The notes below the pieces were generated by a model. It did no database searches, was not told where the DNA came from, and saw nothing but the letters and a program-made list of their open reading frames with translations. From Aphrocallistes beatrix (Eukaryota; Porifera; Hexactinellida; Sceptrulophora; Aphrocallistidae): 64,000 nt of DNA. Where the stretch lies: positions 2,356,001 to 2,420,000 of the forward strand of contig OY725491.1 of NCBI GenBank assembly GCA_963281255.1, given 5' to 3'. Shown piece by piece: positions 34,439 through 46,287 of the stretch (its first letter is position 1; every line of letters begins with the position of its first letter). The position numbers were made by a program, and so were the translations under genes.

Positions 34439-35081
34439 TCTTATATATTAAAATGCTAGGATTTTTTGTTTTTGTTTTTTGTTTGTCCGAATTGATTGAA
34501 GAATTGGGAAGTCAGAGTTGTGAAAATTGGCATGTACTAGGTGTCAAATGATATGACTACGATTAAGTTCTAAGATCTAAGCGAAATTTTCACACCTCTA
34601 AAAAAATGGGAAACAATTTTTAACACCTTTTCTATACAAAATAAATGACTGCAGTATCACAATAGAAACCATTGTACTACTACAAAACTACAATAGATCG
34701 TCATTGTTATTATAAATTATTTCAAAGCCACAACTTATGTTCGATATCTTAAATGTATTATAGTGTATAGCAATAAAAAAGATTATGTGCATATTTTCAC
34801 ACCTCTATATACATATTTTCACACCATTTGACAAATTTTGAAAAATATGCTAGAGACTAGCTTCCAACGGGTGAAATGTAGTTTTTAGGGGTGTAGATTT
34901 CGAATATTACATTTTCAGATCGATATGATAAATTATTCGTTAACCTTTGTTCACAATATTTATATAAAGTAAATAATTCCCAATAATAGGTTAGAATAAG
35001 TAACTTCTAGGCGCCCGCAGGGCGACTCTGCGGACACACAGTGTCTGCAAGCCGCGTAGCGCAAGCAAGGAAGCGCGCTTG
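34439..35081 (+). mobile_element. Helitron-like family B, complete copy
   Basis: 643 bp, starts TCTTATATATTAAAATGC after an A and ends GCGCGCTTG before a T, with no target duplication. It lies inside a family-A copy, which shows the exact boundaries. Internal GTGTGAAAAT and TTCACACC motifs recur. The GC-rich 3' end is shared with family A. Confidence 0.72.
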
Positions 35082-35128
35082 TATATATAAATACTACACA
35101 CAAATTAATCGAGTTTTGATAGTAAGGA

Positions 35129-36028
35129 TTGAGGGGAGGGATATACCCTTGCTTGAATAATTTCAACTAGGTGAGGCGAAAGCTTCAAATACGTAATCTT
35201 TAACATCTTTATATCCTGTCTACAAAATCTACATATAAGTTGGCTGTTTATAAGACTATTAGCAGCATTTACTGAAACATGATTTTCTAAAACCGTGGCA
35301 CCAGCGCTGTTTTAATAAGTACGACGGTATCTTTCGAATTGACCCTGAATCCTCACAAAGTTGTCCAATCCTTACTGAATACGAACGAATGATGTAATCT
35401 AATTAGCATATTGCGCCAGTCTGATTCATAATATTGTGTTCTATAATTAAAATGGTGCTACACATCAACTGAGTAGCACTTTCTAAAAATAGAACTACTG
35501 CAGTTTTCTCTATGCTTAGATTGTTATATAAGTAAGGCATCTAAAATTAGTGCATAATTGTTTAGTGAATTTGATACTAATCTAGAAATAGGGGACATGG
35601 TCCTACTGGACTTTAATTTAGCTTGTGTCAAGTGCCGAATCTAATTACGCCTTCTTATTTCATCTTGTAGGCTGTCTCCCAGATTTTGATGGAGGATATT
35701 ATATTTTATTCACCAAGGTCTCTTTTTAGACTTAATTACGTCTTGATGAATTTTTGCTATCTAGGGCCTACAACTACCAAAGGCAGTCTATGTGCCGGTA
35801 AGAAGCTCTTGTTTATATTTTCAGAAAGGACATTCACTACCTATTCTCTAGGTATAATAAAATATAATAAAAAGGTATAATAAAGGCGGAATGATTTTAA
35901 AAGAATAACCAGGTCCTGGGGGATATTTATGTTGCAGTATTGAACACTTTGTATTATTATACATAGGAGTAATTTTATTTAGAAAATCTTAGATAGACAG
36001 CTTCATTAGATTATTGTTCTCTGCAATT
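35129..36028. other. Upstream region of eIF6
   Basis: No other gene seen. The promoter and any 5' UTR exon of eIF6 are expected here; TCTTGTAG at 35662-35669 is a possible acceptor. Confidence 0.4.
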
Positions 36029-36766
36029 ATGGCTTTCCGCATCCAGTTTGAAGGCAATAGTGAGGTAGGGGTATTTTCGAAACTTACCAATGGCTATTGC
36101 ATCACCGCTATCGGCCAATCCGAGAACTTCTATAGCGCATTCGATGCAGAGCTCTCAGACGTGATACCAGTCATCCATGCCAGCATAGCGAGCTGTAGCA
36201 TCATAGGACGTTTGTGCGTGGGAAACAAACACGGACTGTTGGTCCCCATGACCTGCAGCGATCCAGAGCTACAGCACCTGAGGAACTCCCTGCCCGACTC
36301 GGTCAAGGTGCAGCGAGTTGATGAGAAGCTCTCCGCGCTGGGAAATGTGATCGCTTGTAACGACTACTTGGCTCTCGCACACCCGGACCTGGACAAGGAA
36401 ACGGAAGAGATCATCCGGGACACCCTGAAAGTGGAGGTCTTCAGACAGACGATAGCCGGGCACCCTCTTGTCGGATCGTACTGCCAGTTCAACAACAGTG
36501 GAGGCCTCGTACACTCGAAGACGAGTAAACTGGCACTGGATGAGCTCTCCTCTTTGCTGCAGGTTCCGCTCGTCGCGGGGACGGTGAACAGGGGGAGTGA
36601 TGTGATCGGGGGTGGACTGGCAGTCAACGACTGGGCCGCATTCTGTGGGATGGTGACGACTGCCCCTGAATTGTCGGTCATAGAGGGTGTTTTCAAACTC
36701 AATATAAATGCTCCACCTACCATGGGCACCAAGATGCGCGCCACCATACTCGATTCTATCTCGTAA
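36029..36766 (+). CDS. eIF6: Eukaryotic translation initiation factor 6
   Basis: 245 residues, the usual animal length. eIF6 binds the 60S ribosomal subunit, blocks premature joining to 40S and is needed for 60S biogenesis in the nucleolus and cytoplasm. Family blocks in order: [123 protein letters not shown] and VFKLN. The frame is open 15 nt upstream, but ATG 36029 gives the conserved N terminus. The coding part has no intron and looks clearly more GC-rich than its surroundings. No poly(A) tract or target duplication was seen to prove retroposition. A 5' UTR intron ending near TCTTGTAG (35662-35669) is possible. The antisense frames at 36269-36790 are shadows. Confidence 0.97.
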   Translation: MAFRIQFEGNSEVGVFSKLTNGYCITAIGQSENFYSAFDAELSDVIPVIHASIASCSIIGRLCVGNKHGLLVPMTCSDPELQHLRNSLPDSVKVQRVDEKLSALGNVIACNDYLALAHPDLDKETEEIIRDTLKVEVFRQTIAGHPLVGSYCQFNNSGGLVHSKTSKLALDELSSLLQVPLVAGTVNRGSDVIGGGLAVNDWAAFCGMVTTAPELSVIEGVFKLNINAPPTMGTKMRATILDSIS

Positions 36767-37632
36767 ACCTTTCTCTTTCTTCTCTAACACAATGTAATCT
36801 CACTAGTATCTTATGGTTAACTTAATTCAAACTATCTCCATCATCTTAGTTATTCTAGGGTGGAACAGAATGCATATACGTAGTATTATATAGAATATTT
36901 TCCATATCTATACTAATGTATATTTTGTTATCTACGAACTAGAATAATTCATTATGTTAGTGTTCTCAATTAATGTGGGTATCATTTTCGCACTTAGTTA
37001 TCCTTTTTTGCAGGTGTGAATTTTTTTGCGATTTTGCAATTTTGACCTCTACACCGTACCGTGATTTAAGATGGAAATTAGTAAAATATTTCATCGGAAT
37101 GTTCACACATTCCTGCGTTGCTAGAGAAATGCATTTTGATAATTTGGGACAGGGCCTACTGAATTAAGGCCTGGTGGTATCAACCCCAAATTTTAGACTA
37201 GGGATGAAGTAGTGAAAGGAATTATTAATAAACCACAACTATTTAGTATGAATTTTGTATGATAGTATAAATTACTCCACAAACTATTTGGTTATTTATT
37301 TCATATCTCTTCTAAAATGCCAATTAACCCCGCAATGCCAGGAATGTGTTGCGTCATTTCTTGTTTAAAGTCATTTTGGGAGGGGAAGCCATATACATTT
37401 GGTGTCCAGACTATAAATAGAAAAGACCCCAGGTAAAAGTGGCATTAATGACCGTACATTGAAAATCCCTCCGAACTAATGACAGTTCAATGAGTTCATA
37501 AAATTCGAACTAATGAACCGTCCCCTATTGAGTAGGTTATGTTTGGGCTAATCTCTGAAATTTAAAATGTTAGATTATGGACACCAATAAATGTACCATA
37601 AGGCATATATATATATTCACTAATATATTTCA

Positions 37633-37828
37633 GGGTTGCATCTAGCCACCCAATTAGAGGGGGGGTTAGCCTCCCCCTGAAAATATTTTAGACCTTTACT
37701 CCCCTCTGAGATTCGGAAGTCTATCCAGCCCTGCAGTAGCCACTCCCGCAAGGGGGGCTAGCACCCCCTGGAAGATTTTTTATATCTTCTTGGCCCCCCT
37801 CTGAGATTCAGGGCTGGAGCCAACCCTG
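37633..37828. repeat. hAT-like short repeat with GGGGGGCTAG blocks
   Basis: Ends CAGGGTTGCATCTAGCC and GGAGCCAACCCTG are roughly complementary, and the interior repeats CCCCTCTGAGATTC twice. No target duplication could be matched, so its status is uncertain. Confidence 0.45.
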
Positions 37829-38350
37829 CTAATAATTCACTTTATTCGCCTTAATATAACAGTTTGCTTTGTTCTATTTTTAAATATAATACGACAATAC
37901 GTATTCATTACCTATGACATATTTTCTATAATAATATATAACTTATTCCTTGTTAGGAATTGGATAAACGATTTATAAATAGCCCCTGAAAAATGCTAGC
38001 CTGAATGGAACGGAAAGACCAGAGATTGACACGAGCAAACTGAACGGGCGTCAAGTTTAGTTAAACGGAATTGCGCTGTTTTCATTCCGTTTGCGAACAT
38101 TCCATTCCCTGGTATGCATACTAATATTGAATAATATATCTATAAATAAAGCGAAAATACAGTCTGTCAAGGTGAAATTGAGAATTTCGTGTATTTGAAT
38201 AAAAGTCAAATATTTCATTTTCTATGGTTAGATTTAACCCTCAACTAGTTTTCTTCATTTATAACCATAAAACTAATAACCAAAAGTATATTGGCTATAG
38301 TTCACAGGAACTACTTTTGTCATAAAACTTAGCTTACTCATAGCCTACTC

Positions 38351-39190
38351 CAGGGGTCTTCAACCTGCGGCTCGCGAGCCATTTGCGGCTCTTGACATGA
38401 AGTGTGCGGCTCGCGGGACATTTTTTATGAGTCATTATTTTGTTTAATTTGAAATTTGTTATATAAGGATTCTGTATGTATTTTATTCAACGGACATTGC
38501 GAATATACTAAAGTATTAGCACTTTATTGTCTCTAAATTCTGGAAACCTTAATGGTGTTTGAATTGTATAGAAGACTTATGTTGTCTTCAGAAATTAATT
38601 TATGCATTCTCAATATTCAAAACAGGGCTGGGGTTGGTTAACCGATTTTATGGTTCGGTTATTTTGGTTTCCTCCAGGGCGGTTAACCGGTTAACCGATA
38701 CTAGTATTAATTGGTTGAAATATGGATTTTGGACTAAGCTTTAACCTGATATTGAAAAAATTGATAATTTTCAGTGGTCTCGAAATATACTTTGTGGTTA
38801 GAAAATAGGAATTCTATTACATTTACAAATTTTTAGAAGTAATATTCTTGAATCTCCTTCGAAAAACAAAGAAATTAATGTGAATATTTAGAAAATAAAG
38901 CAGATCGGCTAACCGATCTAAGATTTCCTTAACCGTTAACCGAGATTGACGGCGGTTAGCCGGTTAACCGGTTAACCGAATCCAGCCTTGTTCAAAAGTA
39001 TAAATCAGAAGTATTCGACAATATACTATTTCATTTTCGGATATCGAATACTCTGCAATTACACATTTTCTTATTCATTAATTAGTTACGTATCCCCTAT
39101 GGCTACTTGATCGTAAACTTTCAATGCGGCTCGCAAATTTAATAGAGAACTAAAATTTGGCTCTCAGAAGAAAAAGGTTGAAGACCCCTG
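38351..39190. mobile_element. hAT-type MITE containing another MITE
   Basis: 840 bp, ends CAGGGGTCTTCAACC and GGTTGAAGACCCCTG, exact 8-bp duplication GCCTACTC (38343-38350, 39191-39198). It contains a second MITE at 38623-38990. Confidence 0.85.
38623..38990. mobile_element. Inner hAT-like MITE
   Basis: 368 bp, ends CAGGGCTGGGGTTGG and CCAGCCTTG, flanked by TTCAAAA on both sides (7 of 8 bp). The subterminal regions repeat CGGTTAACCGG. A fragment of the same family lies near 11335-11485. Confidence 0.7.
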
Positions 39191-40265
39191 GCCTACTCTA
39201 ATAATGCCTCACAATACACTGAAAATTATGGATTAGGGATGAAGTAGTAGCCGAATGGATTAATACACGATTAGCCTAAAATCGTTAACCATGCAGAATA
39301 GGCATTAAGAATGTATTACCAGCATATATAAACATGGTATCAAAGTACATATATCCGTTGGAAAAATTTCGATTAGTCATCACATCATTGCGCAACAGGT
39401 CATTCTAAGGCCAATTTTAGCGATTTTCTAAGCTGTTTTAACCCTATTTCTAAATTGTATTAAGGTACTATTTTTGTGTAGAACCAAGATTAGTACGAGT
39501 TGATTTGAAAAATTTAAAATTTTTCAATGGAATGCTGTTACATTCCTGCGTTGCTATGGTAAAGCATTTCGGTCAGTTTGGGCCATTTCGTGCAAACTGT
39601 AGCAACTAGATCTTCAAATTTGATCGTGTTTGATAGGCAATGGACTACTTACTATTAGGTGATAATACAACTTGAACTTCTAAATTCAACGAGTTTTGAG
39701 TTATGGTTTGATTTTAAGAATGTGACCAAAACATTAAATTGTCGCATAACTCTATAGTCTGTGAATTTAGAAGTTTAAATTGTATTATTACTTAATAGGA
39801 AGTATCCAATTGCCTATCAAATACGATCAAATTTGAAGACCCAGCTCTTACAGTTTACAGGATATGGCTCAAACTGATCAAAATGCTTTACCATAGCAAC
39901 GTAGGAATGTAACAAAATTCCATTGAAAAATTCGAAACTTTTCAAATCAACTCGTACTAATCTTAGTTCTGCACAAAAATTATACCTTAATAACATTTAG
40001 AAGTAGGCTTAAAACAGCTTAGAAAATTGCCAAAATCGTGCTTAAAATGACCTGTTGCGCAATGATATGATGACTAATCGAAATTTTGACGACGGATATA
40101 TGTGCTTTGATACCATGTTTATATATGCTGGTAATACATTCTTAATGCCTATTCTGCATGGTTAACGATTTTTGGCTAATCGTGTATTAATCCATTCGGC
40201 TATTACCGCATCCTTGGTTATTTTACAATGGTTATTTTTGTGAGGCATTATTAGAGTAGGCTATG

Positions 40266-40500
40266 GTCAATTTTTTATTTTTGATGTGTTATGGTCGAAA
40301 AACTGAAATTTCTAATTATAAAAAAAGGTGACAATGACGTCATAATTCCATGATGAGTCGACATTTCCATCTGAGGTCAGAACTTAGTGCAGCCATAGCC
40401 AAAAGACTCACATGCCAAAAATCAGCTTTCTGTGTCTGGCAGTTTCTTCAATCAATTCGTTACAGATATATATAGATTAATCGAGTTTTAATATTATTGA
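40266..40500 (-). mobile_element. Helitron-like family A, 5' fragment
   Basis: Reversed fragment with CCATGATGAGTCGACATTTC, the TGCCAAAAATCAGC block and ATTAATCGAGTTTTAATA at its end. It abuts the foldback element directly. Confidence 0.62.
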
Positions 40501-42245
40501 TGAATATGCATTTGGAGCATAGTCTTAAAACAAACTCCGTGTGAATCTAGGTTGCTCAAGCTCTTTTCCGTGCTACCTAGGTTCTTGTTAAACCTTTGCC
40601 TGAACTTTCCACGAAATTTTTCGCTTTCTATATTCCGCTGACACAGCAATGGATATTTGGTCTTGAGATCCTAAAGGTTGCAGAACATTCAGATGGAGTA
40701 TGATCTAGTTCTCAATTTATACATGCTAGCAGGTAATAATTATTGACTTGACATTATGATCATTTAGTTCATCTTTCATGCTTGCTGATCTATTGTGAAT
40801 TGATGTTTATAGCACAGTTCAATGTTTTAATGTATTTGTTGAAATCAGGAGGTCAAAATTTATTTAAATATTTAATTTTAAGCTCATGTTTGGTCAATTG
40901 TGTTGATTTTGAAATTTTCAAAAAAGCATTGTTTTGGACAAATACACCTAAAATCCCCAAAATCCCCACCCCCCAGGGACATTTGGGTGGAGAATATGAA
41001 AGTTTAACAAGTACTTTATCCAAAACAAGGCTTTTTCAGCACTTCTGGGGAGAAGTGTGTAGGATCTAGGATGCTAAAATATTTCTCAGAAAAAGTAGAC
41101 AGTAGTGATACTGATAGTAAAATGTAAAATTTCAGAATTACGGCAATTGTTCAGGAATGAAACCCTATTTTCAACCCCAGAATTACGAGCTGGTCAAGAA
41201 AAAACAGTGCTAAGTATCACACTAATATACTAATAGCGATTAAGTATTGTACTACATACATTTTCTGCATAGTATATCGTACTGTAGTAATTATACTAAA
41301 TATAGTGTGTTGGTAAAATAACATTGTTCATACAAAGTTCAATATTTTGGGATGCGTAGAAAAATCATGATTGGGTACCACGATGGGGGAAATCGTGCAA
41401 TTAAGGTTAAGAACCACTGGTATAGAAGATCACATTTAGGAAACACTAAACGTGTCATTTTGTAGAGGAGACAATTCTGCTCCTTTTTGGATGAGTATGA
41501 ATAACTCTGAATAACTTTTGAGTTAAAAAAGTGAATGTAAATGATTTAAAAAATTACTCTTCCAAATTGTGCGATCAGGTGGGATTTTTGGGTGAGATAA
41601 AGCCAAAGAAGGGCATCTGAAAGACTTTTTGGAATAGAATACCAATTTCAACATTCATCTTATTTCAAATGGGTGTTTTTTTACAATTTCCTACTTTTGA
41701 ATCGACTGGCTTTTTTTAACCTTGATGGAGGGCTTGTATATTGAAAACATCCACCAATTAAATATGTATGTAGTCTCAAGATGGAGATATCATCAATATA
41801 CAGTATAATCTTTCTAATCTGAAATCTAACCACACCAACTCCCCTTTCCTAAAATAGTTATTTATATAGTCCATTAAACTTCTCATATATCCTTGATACC
41901 TCGCATTCCATTCAATACAGTATCAGGTTCACATCTTGCTCTATCTTTCCTGTATAAATGCGTACTGATATAGGCAAGTATGTTTTTGAACTGTTTTGCT
42001 TTATTTTGTTGTTACACACCAGAAAAAGAGTTGGTTTGAGCGAAGTTTCCAAGTAAGTCATACAGTTATACGTATTTAAATTCGTAAACTCGTTTTTTTC
42101 ATTTTATATGTACGTATGTATTTATATATCTCCGTACTCGCACTAATACGAAATTTACCAGTCTGATTTTACTAAATATCGCATATAGGATCTCTAGGGT
42201 GTAAGTGTTTATCGTTAATATACTTCAGGTTTTTATAAACACAAT
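40500..42245. other. Gene-free stretch
   Basis: I see no gene. A segment at about 40905-41030 is related to 4540-4620 (TTTTGGACA, GGAGAATAT motifs), so it is another dispersed repeat. Confidence 0.5.
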
Positions 42246-42606
42246 CACGCTTCGTTTGCTTGCGCTGCGCGGCTGGCGGACACAAAGTGTCCGTCAGAAG
42301 CGCTCTTTAGCTGCTTAGGGTCATATAGGTAGACTAATTATAAAGTAGATAACATCTCTAAATACCTAGTTACAGTCAGGGTCGCTTAATATGAACATTC
42401 GTTTATTATGAACTAACCTCTTGGTCCCAATTTCATTTTTTAGATAGGATTTGTATTGAATCAAGTTCGCTTAATATGAAGTATCTCTATTATGAACAGA
42501 TTTTTTGGTCCCCTGGTGGTTCACAATAAGCGACCCTGACTGTACTAGTATAATCGATATCACTCGAAAAATCACCAAATTTATCAATTTTTCAGTTTTT
42601 GAAGCA
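42246..42606 (-). mobile_element. Helitron-like family A fragment with inserted MITE
   Basis: Reversed copy beginning at the GC-rich end (variant CACGCTTCGTTTGC), interrupted by a MITE at 42373-42542 and cut by the next family-A copy at 42607. Confidence 0.65.
42373..42542. mobile_element. Short TA-flanked MITE
   Basis: 170 bp, ends CAGTCAGGGTCGCTTAATAT and AAGCGACCCTGACTG. A second copy at 61525-61941 is itself interrupted. Confidence 0.78.
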
Positions 42607-43143
42607 TCCTTACTATTAAAACTCGATTAATGTTTGTATATATATATCTGTAACGAATTGATTGAAGAAACTGCCAGGCGTAGAAAGCTGATTTTTGGCA
42701 TGTGGGAGTCTTTTGGCTATGGCTCCAGTAAGTTCTGAGCTCAGACGAAAATGTCGACTCATCATGGAATTATGACGTCATTGTCACATTTTTAAAAGTT
42801 AAGCAACACAGTTATTCGGGCATAACTCAGCCATTATAGGAGATAGAAGGCTGACATTTTTTATAGAATCTGTATACTAACACGTCTCACATATGATGCA
42901 ACTATCATCAAAAAATGATGACTCATCACTTTGCTATGACGTCATCATTACTCATCAAAATTTTAAAAATTGACAAATTTGGTGTTTTTTCGAGTGATAT
43001 TGATTTTAAAACTAAGATGGACATATTTAGAGATGATGTCTCCCTTATAATGAACCAATGTCACCTCCAGACAACCGAAGGGAGCCTCCGGCGGACACAA
43101 AGTGTCCGCCAGCCGCGCAGCGCAAGCAAGCGAAGCGCGCTTG
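42607..43143 (+). mobile_element. Helitron-like family A, complete copy (first of tandem pair)
   Basis: 537 bp, A|TCCTTACTATTAAAACTCG at the start and GCGCTTG at the end. GC-rich tail with hairpin GGCGGACAC-AAA-GTGTCCGCC, then CAAGCGAAGCGCGCTTG. The next copy begins at the following base. Confidence 0.72.
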
Positions 43144-43697
43144 TCCTTACTATTAAAACTCGATTAATGTATATTTATATATATCTATATCTATATATCT
43201 GTAACGAATTGATTGAAGAAACTGCCGGTCATGGAAAGCTAATTTTTGGCATATGGGAGTCTTTTGGCTATGGCTCCAGTAAGTTCTGAGCTCAGACCAA
43301 AATGTCGGCTCATCATGGAATTATGACGTCATTGTCACATTTTTAAAAGTTAAGCAATACAGTTAATTCGAGCATAACTCAGCCATTATAGGAGATAGAA
43401 GACTGAAATTTTAAAAGAATCTCTATACTAACATACCTCTCATATGATGCAAATATCATCAAAAGATGATGACTCATCACTTTGTTATGACGTCATCATT
43501 ACTCATCAAAATTTTAAAAATTGGTAAATTTTGTGATTTTCGTGCGATATAGATTATAACAGTAGGACAGACGTATTTAGAGATGTTAGCTCCCTTATAA
43601 TTAACCAATGTGATCCCAGGCGACCGAAGGGAGCCTCCGGCGGACACAAAGTGTCCGCCAGCCGCGCAGCGCAAGCAAGCGAAGCGAAGCGCGCTTG
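43144..43697 (+). mobile_element. Helitron-like family A, complete copy (second of tandem pair)
   Basis: 554 bp, head-to-tail and without spacer behind the copy at 42607. Same ends; a five-base duplication (GAAGC) in the tail. Followed by T. Confidence 0.72.
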
Positions 43698-43705
43698 TAT
43701 ATATA

Positions 43706-43890
43706 TAGTCAATTCCGCTTAATAAGGGTCACTGTTTAATTGGCTCAACCGCTTAATAGGGTCATTTTGGCAGGACCGGAATAGCTCTCATACATAGAAA
43801 CTAACACAAAAAATTTTCGGTTAATAGGGTTCTCCGCTTAATCGGAGAAAAATATCCTCCGGCCGATGTGACCCTATTAAGCGGAGTCGA

Positions 43891-43893
<3 letters not shown>
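43706..43893. mobile_element. pogo-type MITE, copy 3
   Basis: 188 bp, left end AGTCAATTCCGCTTAAT, right end GCGGAGTCGACTG, in TA-rich DNA. Confidence 0.75.

Positions 43894-43933
<40 letters not shown>
43894..43933. repeat. TA dinucleotide run
   Basis: About 40 bp of uninterrupted TA repeat directly behind the MITE. Confidence 0.9.
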
Positions 43934-43934
<1 letters not shown>

Positions 43935-44614
43935 GTATATAGTACACTCCACTGCAAAGCTTTGTTTAGAGATATAAGTAAGAGCTCAACGGCTCATGTT
44001 GAGTATTTCACGATGCAGAATCTGATTTTCGCACTTTGAAAGTAATACAATATTTTTAGTGTGCTTCCTATATTATTATATTGGATCTATGATCCAATAT
44101 AATAATACGTATAGTAGCATAGTACTAAAATGATTGCTGGTGTCCGGCCGGCCGTAAATGGTGCACAGACCAGAGTTTAAAAGATATCGTCCTGAATTTT
44201 TTTTTTAAGCTGCAGACATATATGTAGATGTGCACCTCCTCATACGATTTTCAATGTATGCTAAATCATCATCATTACGTAGCATTTTGTGATTTAATTC
44301 TTTTGCTTATTGCACAAAAACTAGAAGAGCTAGAAACTTGAGATTGGTAACACTGGTGAATTATGAGGCCCTCTAAAACCAATTTCATTCCTAGATCCAT
44401 CGGACATAGGACCTCTGAGCAATTTGCGGTTAAAACTTTGTCGCGTCATCATCGCCTAATTTTAATGATAAATGCCTATTAGAGCTCAAATTTTAATAGT
44501 TTGAGATAAACAGTTGTTCAATAAAGTGTTCAATATAGATGTCTCAACAAAATTAATTAATTATGCTTACGTCATCATGATGACACAGCAATAATGATAA
44601 ATGGTTAATAGAAA

Positions 44615-44957
44615 CAAGCGCGCTTCGCTTGCTTGCGCTTGGCGGCTGGCGGACACTTTGTGTCCACCGGAGGCGCCCTTTGGACGCCTGTGGTCACCAT
44701 TGATTAATTATAAAAATACGTAAATAAGTCTGTCCTACTATTATAATCGATATCGCACGAAAAATCACCAAATTTATCAATTTAAAAATTTTTGATGCGT
44801 AATAACGACGTCATAACAGAGTGATGAGTCATCTTTTTTATAATAGTAGAATCATATGTGAGATATATTAATATACATATTCTATTAAAATTTCAGCCTT
44901 CTGTCGCCTAAAATGGCTGAGTTATATTCGAAAAACTGAAATTTATAATTATACAAA
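44615..44957 (-). mobile_element. Helitron-like family A, 3' part
   Basis: Reversed copy from CAAGCGCGCTTCGC to the CTGAAATTTATAATTATAC segment; the 5' third is missing. Confidence 0.66.
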
Positions 44958-44986
44958 AGTGTATATATAGTGTACATATATATATA

Positions 44987-45552
44987 CAACCGCGCTTCGC
45001 TTGCTTGCGTTGTGCGGCTGACGGACACAAATTGTCCGTCGGAGGAGGCTCCCTTTGGGCGCCTGGAGTCACATTGATTAATTATAAGTGAAATAACATC
45101 TCTAAATACGTCTGTCCTACTGTTATAATCGATTTCGCACGAAAAATCACCAAATTTGTCAATTTTAAAAATAAATTTTGATGAGTAATGATGACGTCAT
45201 AGCAAAGTGATGAGTCATCATTTTTTGATGATAGTTGCATCATATGTGAGGTATGTTTGTATACAGATTCTATTAAAATTTCAGCCTTCCCTCTCCTATA
45301 ATGGCTGAGTTATGCTCGAATAACTGTATTGCTTAACTTTTAAAAATGTGACATTGACGTCATAATTCCATGATGGGTTGACATTTTGCTCTGCGCTCAG
45401 AACTTAGTGGAGCCATGGCCAAAAGACTCCCACATGCCAAAAATCAGCTTTTTGTGCCGGGCAGTTTCTTCAATCAATTCGTTACAGATATATATATATA
45501 TATATATATAAATATATATACACACACATTAATCGAGTTTTAATAGTAAGGA
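44987..45552 (-). mobile_element. Helitron-like family A, complete copy
   Basis: 566 bp, reversed. Both ends present (CAACCGCGCTTCGC and ATAGTAAGGA), flanked by A and T as in the other copies. Includes a TA microsatellite near 45487-45520. Confidence 0.7.
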
Positions 45553-45799
45553 TAAAATGATAAGTTATAGAAATAAATATATATTGTATAAAGTGTTCAG
45601 AATAGATGATTATACAAAACTATGCTAATTAGTTATGCTGGCGTAATCATGATGACACAGCCAAAATTTACATCCTACAAACTTTAATTGTTACATCAAA
45701 TTTGTAGGATGAAAATTGTTATGGTACTAATTTCGGTTAAATCTTTTTATAAGCGAAGAAGAGCACATAATGATAATAAAATTTGACAAAATTCTCTTT

Positions 45800-45970
45800 T
45801 GACTTCAAAACAATTGGGGAGTCTGGGAGGCTTGCCCCCCAGAAAAAAAGCTCCTCACAGACGGGCTAGAAGTGTGCTTCCAAATTCCCAGGATGATATG
45901 TTTTGTGTCATCATCCAAGGAATGTGGAAGCACACTTCTAGCCCGTCTGTGAGGGACTTTTTTTTAGATA
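45800..45970. repeat. Inverted repeat
   Basis: Arms AGTCCCTCACAGACGGGC-like (about 45852-45890 and 45921-45960, sharing GGAAGCACACTTCTAGCC) form a hairpin with a ~35-bp loop. Single arms recur at 48290-48330 and 62197-62235, so this is a dispersed family. Confidence 0.6.
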
Positions 45971-46287
45971 TTAACATATGTATATAGTATGCATATTTTC
46001 ACACCTTTTAAGAAAATTTATATTAACCCCTTTAATGGGGGGGAGTGCTAAAAAGCGGTATTCTGGACACAATTTTCATTTCGTTTTAAGGTTGGATCTT
46101 AATTTGACCTGGCTTGAACTAGAAATAAATTTTCAGATCATCTTGGTTGACAATATTTTGACCCACTAATCAGAAAAAGAACGAAATACAGTCGACTCCG
46201 CTTAATAGGGTTACATCGATCAAAGGATATTTTGCCCCGTTTAAACGGAGATCCCTATTAACCTAAAATATTTTGTATTAACTTCTA

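Larger units (their letters stand above)
33735..35128 (-). mobile_element. Helitron-like family A copy, twice interrupted
   Basis: A reversed family-A copy split by a hAT MITE (33765-34062) and by a complete family-B element (34439-35081). Its 5' end reappears after 35082 and finishes TTTTGATAGTAAGGA at 35128. The GC-rich 3' end is missing. Confidence 0.68.
38339..40265. mobile_element. Large foldback element, interrupted by nested hAT MITEs
   Basis: Long inverted repeat whose arms (about 500 bp; 39199-39720 and 39740-40257) start CATAGCCTACTC and end GAGTAGGCTATG. Relatives lie at 60450-61497, 61621-61853 and 63705-64000. No coding capacity. The left tip is separated from the rest by an 840-bp hAT MITE. 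Confidence 0.7.

Noticed and set aside
36269-36790. 173- and 127-residue frames on the minus strand
   Set aside because: They are antisense shadows of eIF6, caused by its higher GC content.
43080-43143. GC-rich hairpin as a tRNA or structured RNA gene
   Set aside because: It recurs at the ends of many repeat copies, lacks tRNA A/B box sequences and is explained as the element's 3' end.
42915-43674. Open frames such as 42915-43289 and 43477-43674
   Set aside because: They overlap the Helitron-like repeats, including their GC-rich end, and recur with every copy.
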